Assembly (NCBI GenBank): GCA_913040875.1
Contig: CAJWHX010000165.1
Location: forward strand, 1 to 7,223
Length of the DNA stretch: 7,223 bases
DNA from: an uncultured Pseudomonadota bacterium
Lineage (GTDB): Bacteria; Myxococcota; UBA796
Direction of reading: 5' to 3'
Positions 6,502 to 7,223 of the stretch are shown in pieces. The stretch's first letter is position 1; each line of letters begins with the position of its first letter. A model generated the notes under the pieces. That model did no database searches. It was not told the origin of the DNA and worked only from the letters and a program-made list of their open reading frames with translations. Made by a program: the position numbers and the translations under genes.

Positions 6502-6975
6502 TCATTCGGAGGGAGAGACCTGAGTAGTGTATATCTCACTGGGGTTGCTGGCTTCGTCATATACAGTAACGGATACATCGTACGTACTTGCCTCATCAAC
6601 CTCTCCAATAAAGAAGGTCAACTCGCCTTCTTCAACCAAGACCGCCTCGCCGTCTATATCTATTTCTGTCGATTCCGCAGACTCCCCATCTCCCCACTGA
6701 TAGTCGACTTCAAGCATGCCATTTAACAAATCTCCTTGTGGATCTGTAACATAGACATGCATCTCTAAGGCAATACCATTTTCATCGGCTACAAAATACC
6801 CGTCCATCCCTGAAATCAGAGGATTGACGCTATTTTCCGAATCCGAAGCATCACCAGAACCACCTTCTGTGCTGTCAGTCAACGCGTCTGTATCAATGGT
6901 ATTGTTGCCAGACGTTGAAAATCCAGATTCTGTGTCTCCTTGACACGCAAAGAATAAAGAAAGCAAGAGCGTCAT
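6502..6975 (-). CDS. Putative secreted acidic lipoprotein without lysine or arginine
   Basis: I do not recognise the family. The 157-residue product starts with a short hydrophobic run (LLLSLFFA) ending at C11, which fits a lipoprotein signal with the modified cysteine at residue 11, though FFAC is not the canonical lipobox and the n-region has no positive charge. Residues about 12-50 are a low-complexity Ser/Thr/Asp/Gly linker. The rest (MHVYVTDPQGDLL ... VDYQWGDGE ... TYDVSVTVYDEASNP) looks like one beta-sandwich domain of the PKD/Ig-like or cadherin-like kind, with DPQGD and DGE turns that could bind calcium. About 35 residues are Asp or Glu, and there is no Lys or Arg at all. ATG 6975 is preceded by GGGG at 6983-6986. 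No in-frame start lies further upstream before a stop. It is likely surface-exposed and monocistronic, divergent from the gene at 7055. Confidence 0.72.
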   Translation of the reverse strand: MTLLLSLFFACQGDTESGFSTSGNNTIDTDALTDSTEGGSGDASDSENSVNPLISGMDGYFVADENGIALEMHVYVTDPQGDLLNGMLEVDYQWGDGESAESTEIDIDGEAVLVEEGELTFFIGEVDEASTYDVSVTVYDEASNPSEIYTTQVSPSE

Positions 6976-7054
6976 AAAATATCCCCTTTGGCATTGTATA
7001 AATCTGTATCAAGACATACATATTCTGACAAAGACAATGTAGTAGGTGACACAA
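6976..7054. promoter_or_regulatory. Divergent promoter region
   Basis: This 79-base AT-rich gap between two diverging genes must contain promoters for both, or for whichever is expressed. Candidate elements are weak: TTGTAT and TACATA 17 bases apart toward the plus-strand gene, and TTGTCA with TACAGA 17 bases apart toward the lipoprotein gene. Ribosome sites are clear on both sides (GGGG for the lipoprotein, AGGTG at about 7044-7048 for the plus-strand gene). Confidence 0.35.
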
Positions 7055-7223
7055 ATGGATTCAAAAAAACTCGCTGTTTGGATTTTTATTGTTGGAATCA
7101 GTGGATTTATAGCTGCTGGTCTTGGATTTTATTGGTGGGATAGAGGTGCCCTTCCTGGATTTCAACCAACAATTGTCGATGTGTCCATCGAAGATATCAA
7201 CTTGGATTATCGAGGTGTTCGAG
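7055..7223 (+). CDS. Membrane-anchored protein of unknown function, N-terminal part, cut by window edge
   Basis: Only the first 56 residues are visible, and I cannot name the family. The N-terminus MDSKKLA is followed by a single membrane segment of about 20 residues (WIFIVGISGFIAAGLGFYWW, roughly 9-28). The chain then continues with DRGALPGFQ and VDVSIEDINLDYRGV. The positive residues before the helix suggest that the N-terminus faces the cytoplasm and the rest the periplasm, as an uncleaved anchor. The start ATG 7055 has AGGTG six bases upstream. It is the only plus-strand gene in the window and is divergent from the lipoprotein gene 79 bases away. The similar promoter region does not by itself show that the two are functionally related. 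Confidence 0.78.
   Translation, partial: MDSKKLAVWIFIVGISGFIAAGLGFYWWDRGALPGFQPTIVDVSIEDINLDYRGVR

Noticed and set aside
6352..6726. Plus-strand open frame of 124 codons partly in the gap below the lipoprotein gene
   Set aside because: It starts with TTG, has no ribosome site, most of it lies opposite the lipoprotein gene, and its product looks like no protein family.
1..7223. CRISPR array, tRNA/rRNA genes, insertion sequence or phage genes
   Set aside because: No regularly spaced repeats, no tRNA-like or rRNA-like stretches, and no transposase or integrase reading frames were seen on either strand.

Overview
The window reads as a chromosomal segment of a Gram-negative, moderately AT-rich bacterium. 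A proteobacterial-type ISC iron-sulfur cluster operon, a ComEC DNA-uptake channel and a very acidic putative lipoprotein are packed closely together. The isc proteins resemble proteobacterial and mitochondrial ISC proteins. The Ser/Thr/Asp/Glu-rich lipoprotein would suit a myxobacterial, bdellovibrio-like or other 'deltaproteobacterial' lineage, but that placement is inference.

Layout: nearly everything lies on the minus strand, so in transcription order the window reads from right to left. At the right edge (7055 onward) a plus-strand gene for an N-terminally anchored membrane protein begins and leaves the window. It is divergent from a minus-strand lipoprotein gene (6975 to 6502). Next is a non-coding stretch of about 370 bases (6134-6501) that holds a strong 13-bp hairpin and three copies of the octamer TGACGAAA. 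comEC follows (6133 to 3875). Immediately after its stop codon lies a promoter with a MerR-type operator (about 3834-3868). That promoter drives merR-like regulator - iscS - iscU - iscA - hscB - hscA. hscA is cut by the left edge after about 169 codons. A ferredoxin gene (fdx) would be expected beyond the edge.

How the genes work together: IscS takes sulfur from cysteine and passes it to the scaffold IscU, where a [2Fe-2S] cluster is built. The HscA/HscB chaperone pair releases the cluster from IscU. IscA is an A-type carrier that helps deliver it. The usual first gene of this operon is iscR, whose product is an Fe-S-sensing Rrf2-family repressor. Here a MerR-family protein takes that place. 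It carries four cysteines (CX2C-X8-CX2C) just after its dimerization helix, where SoxR holds its [2Fe-2S] cluster. The simplest hypothesis is a MerR-family replacement for IscR that senses Fe-S status or metal and acts on the palindromic operator in its own promoter.

Other points of note: HscB has an N-terminal tetracysteine module like that of mitochondrial HSC20, with the same CX2C-X8-CX2C spacing as the regulator. IscU has LPPQK in place of the near-invariant LPPVK chaperone-recognition motif. A perfect 19-bp palindrome sits on the hscB stop codon. The lipoprotein contains no lysine or arginine.
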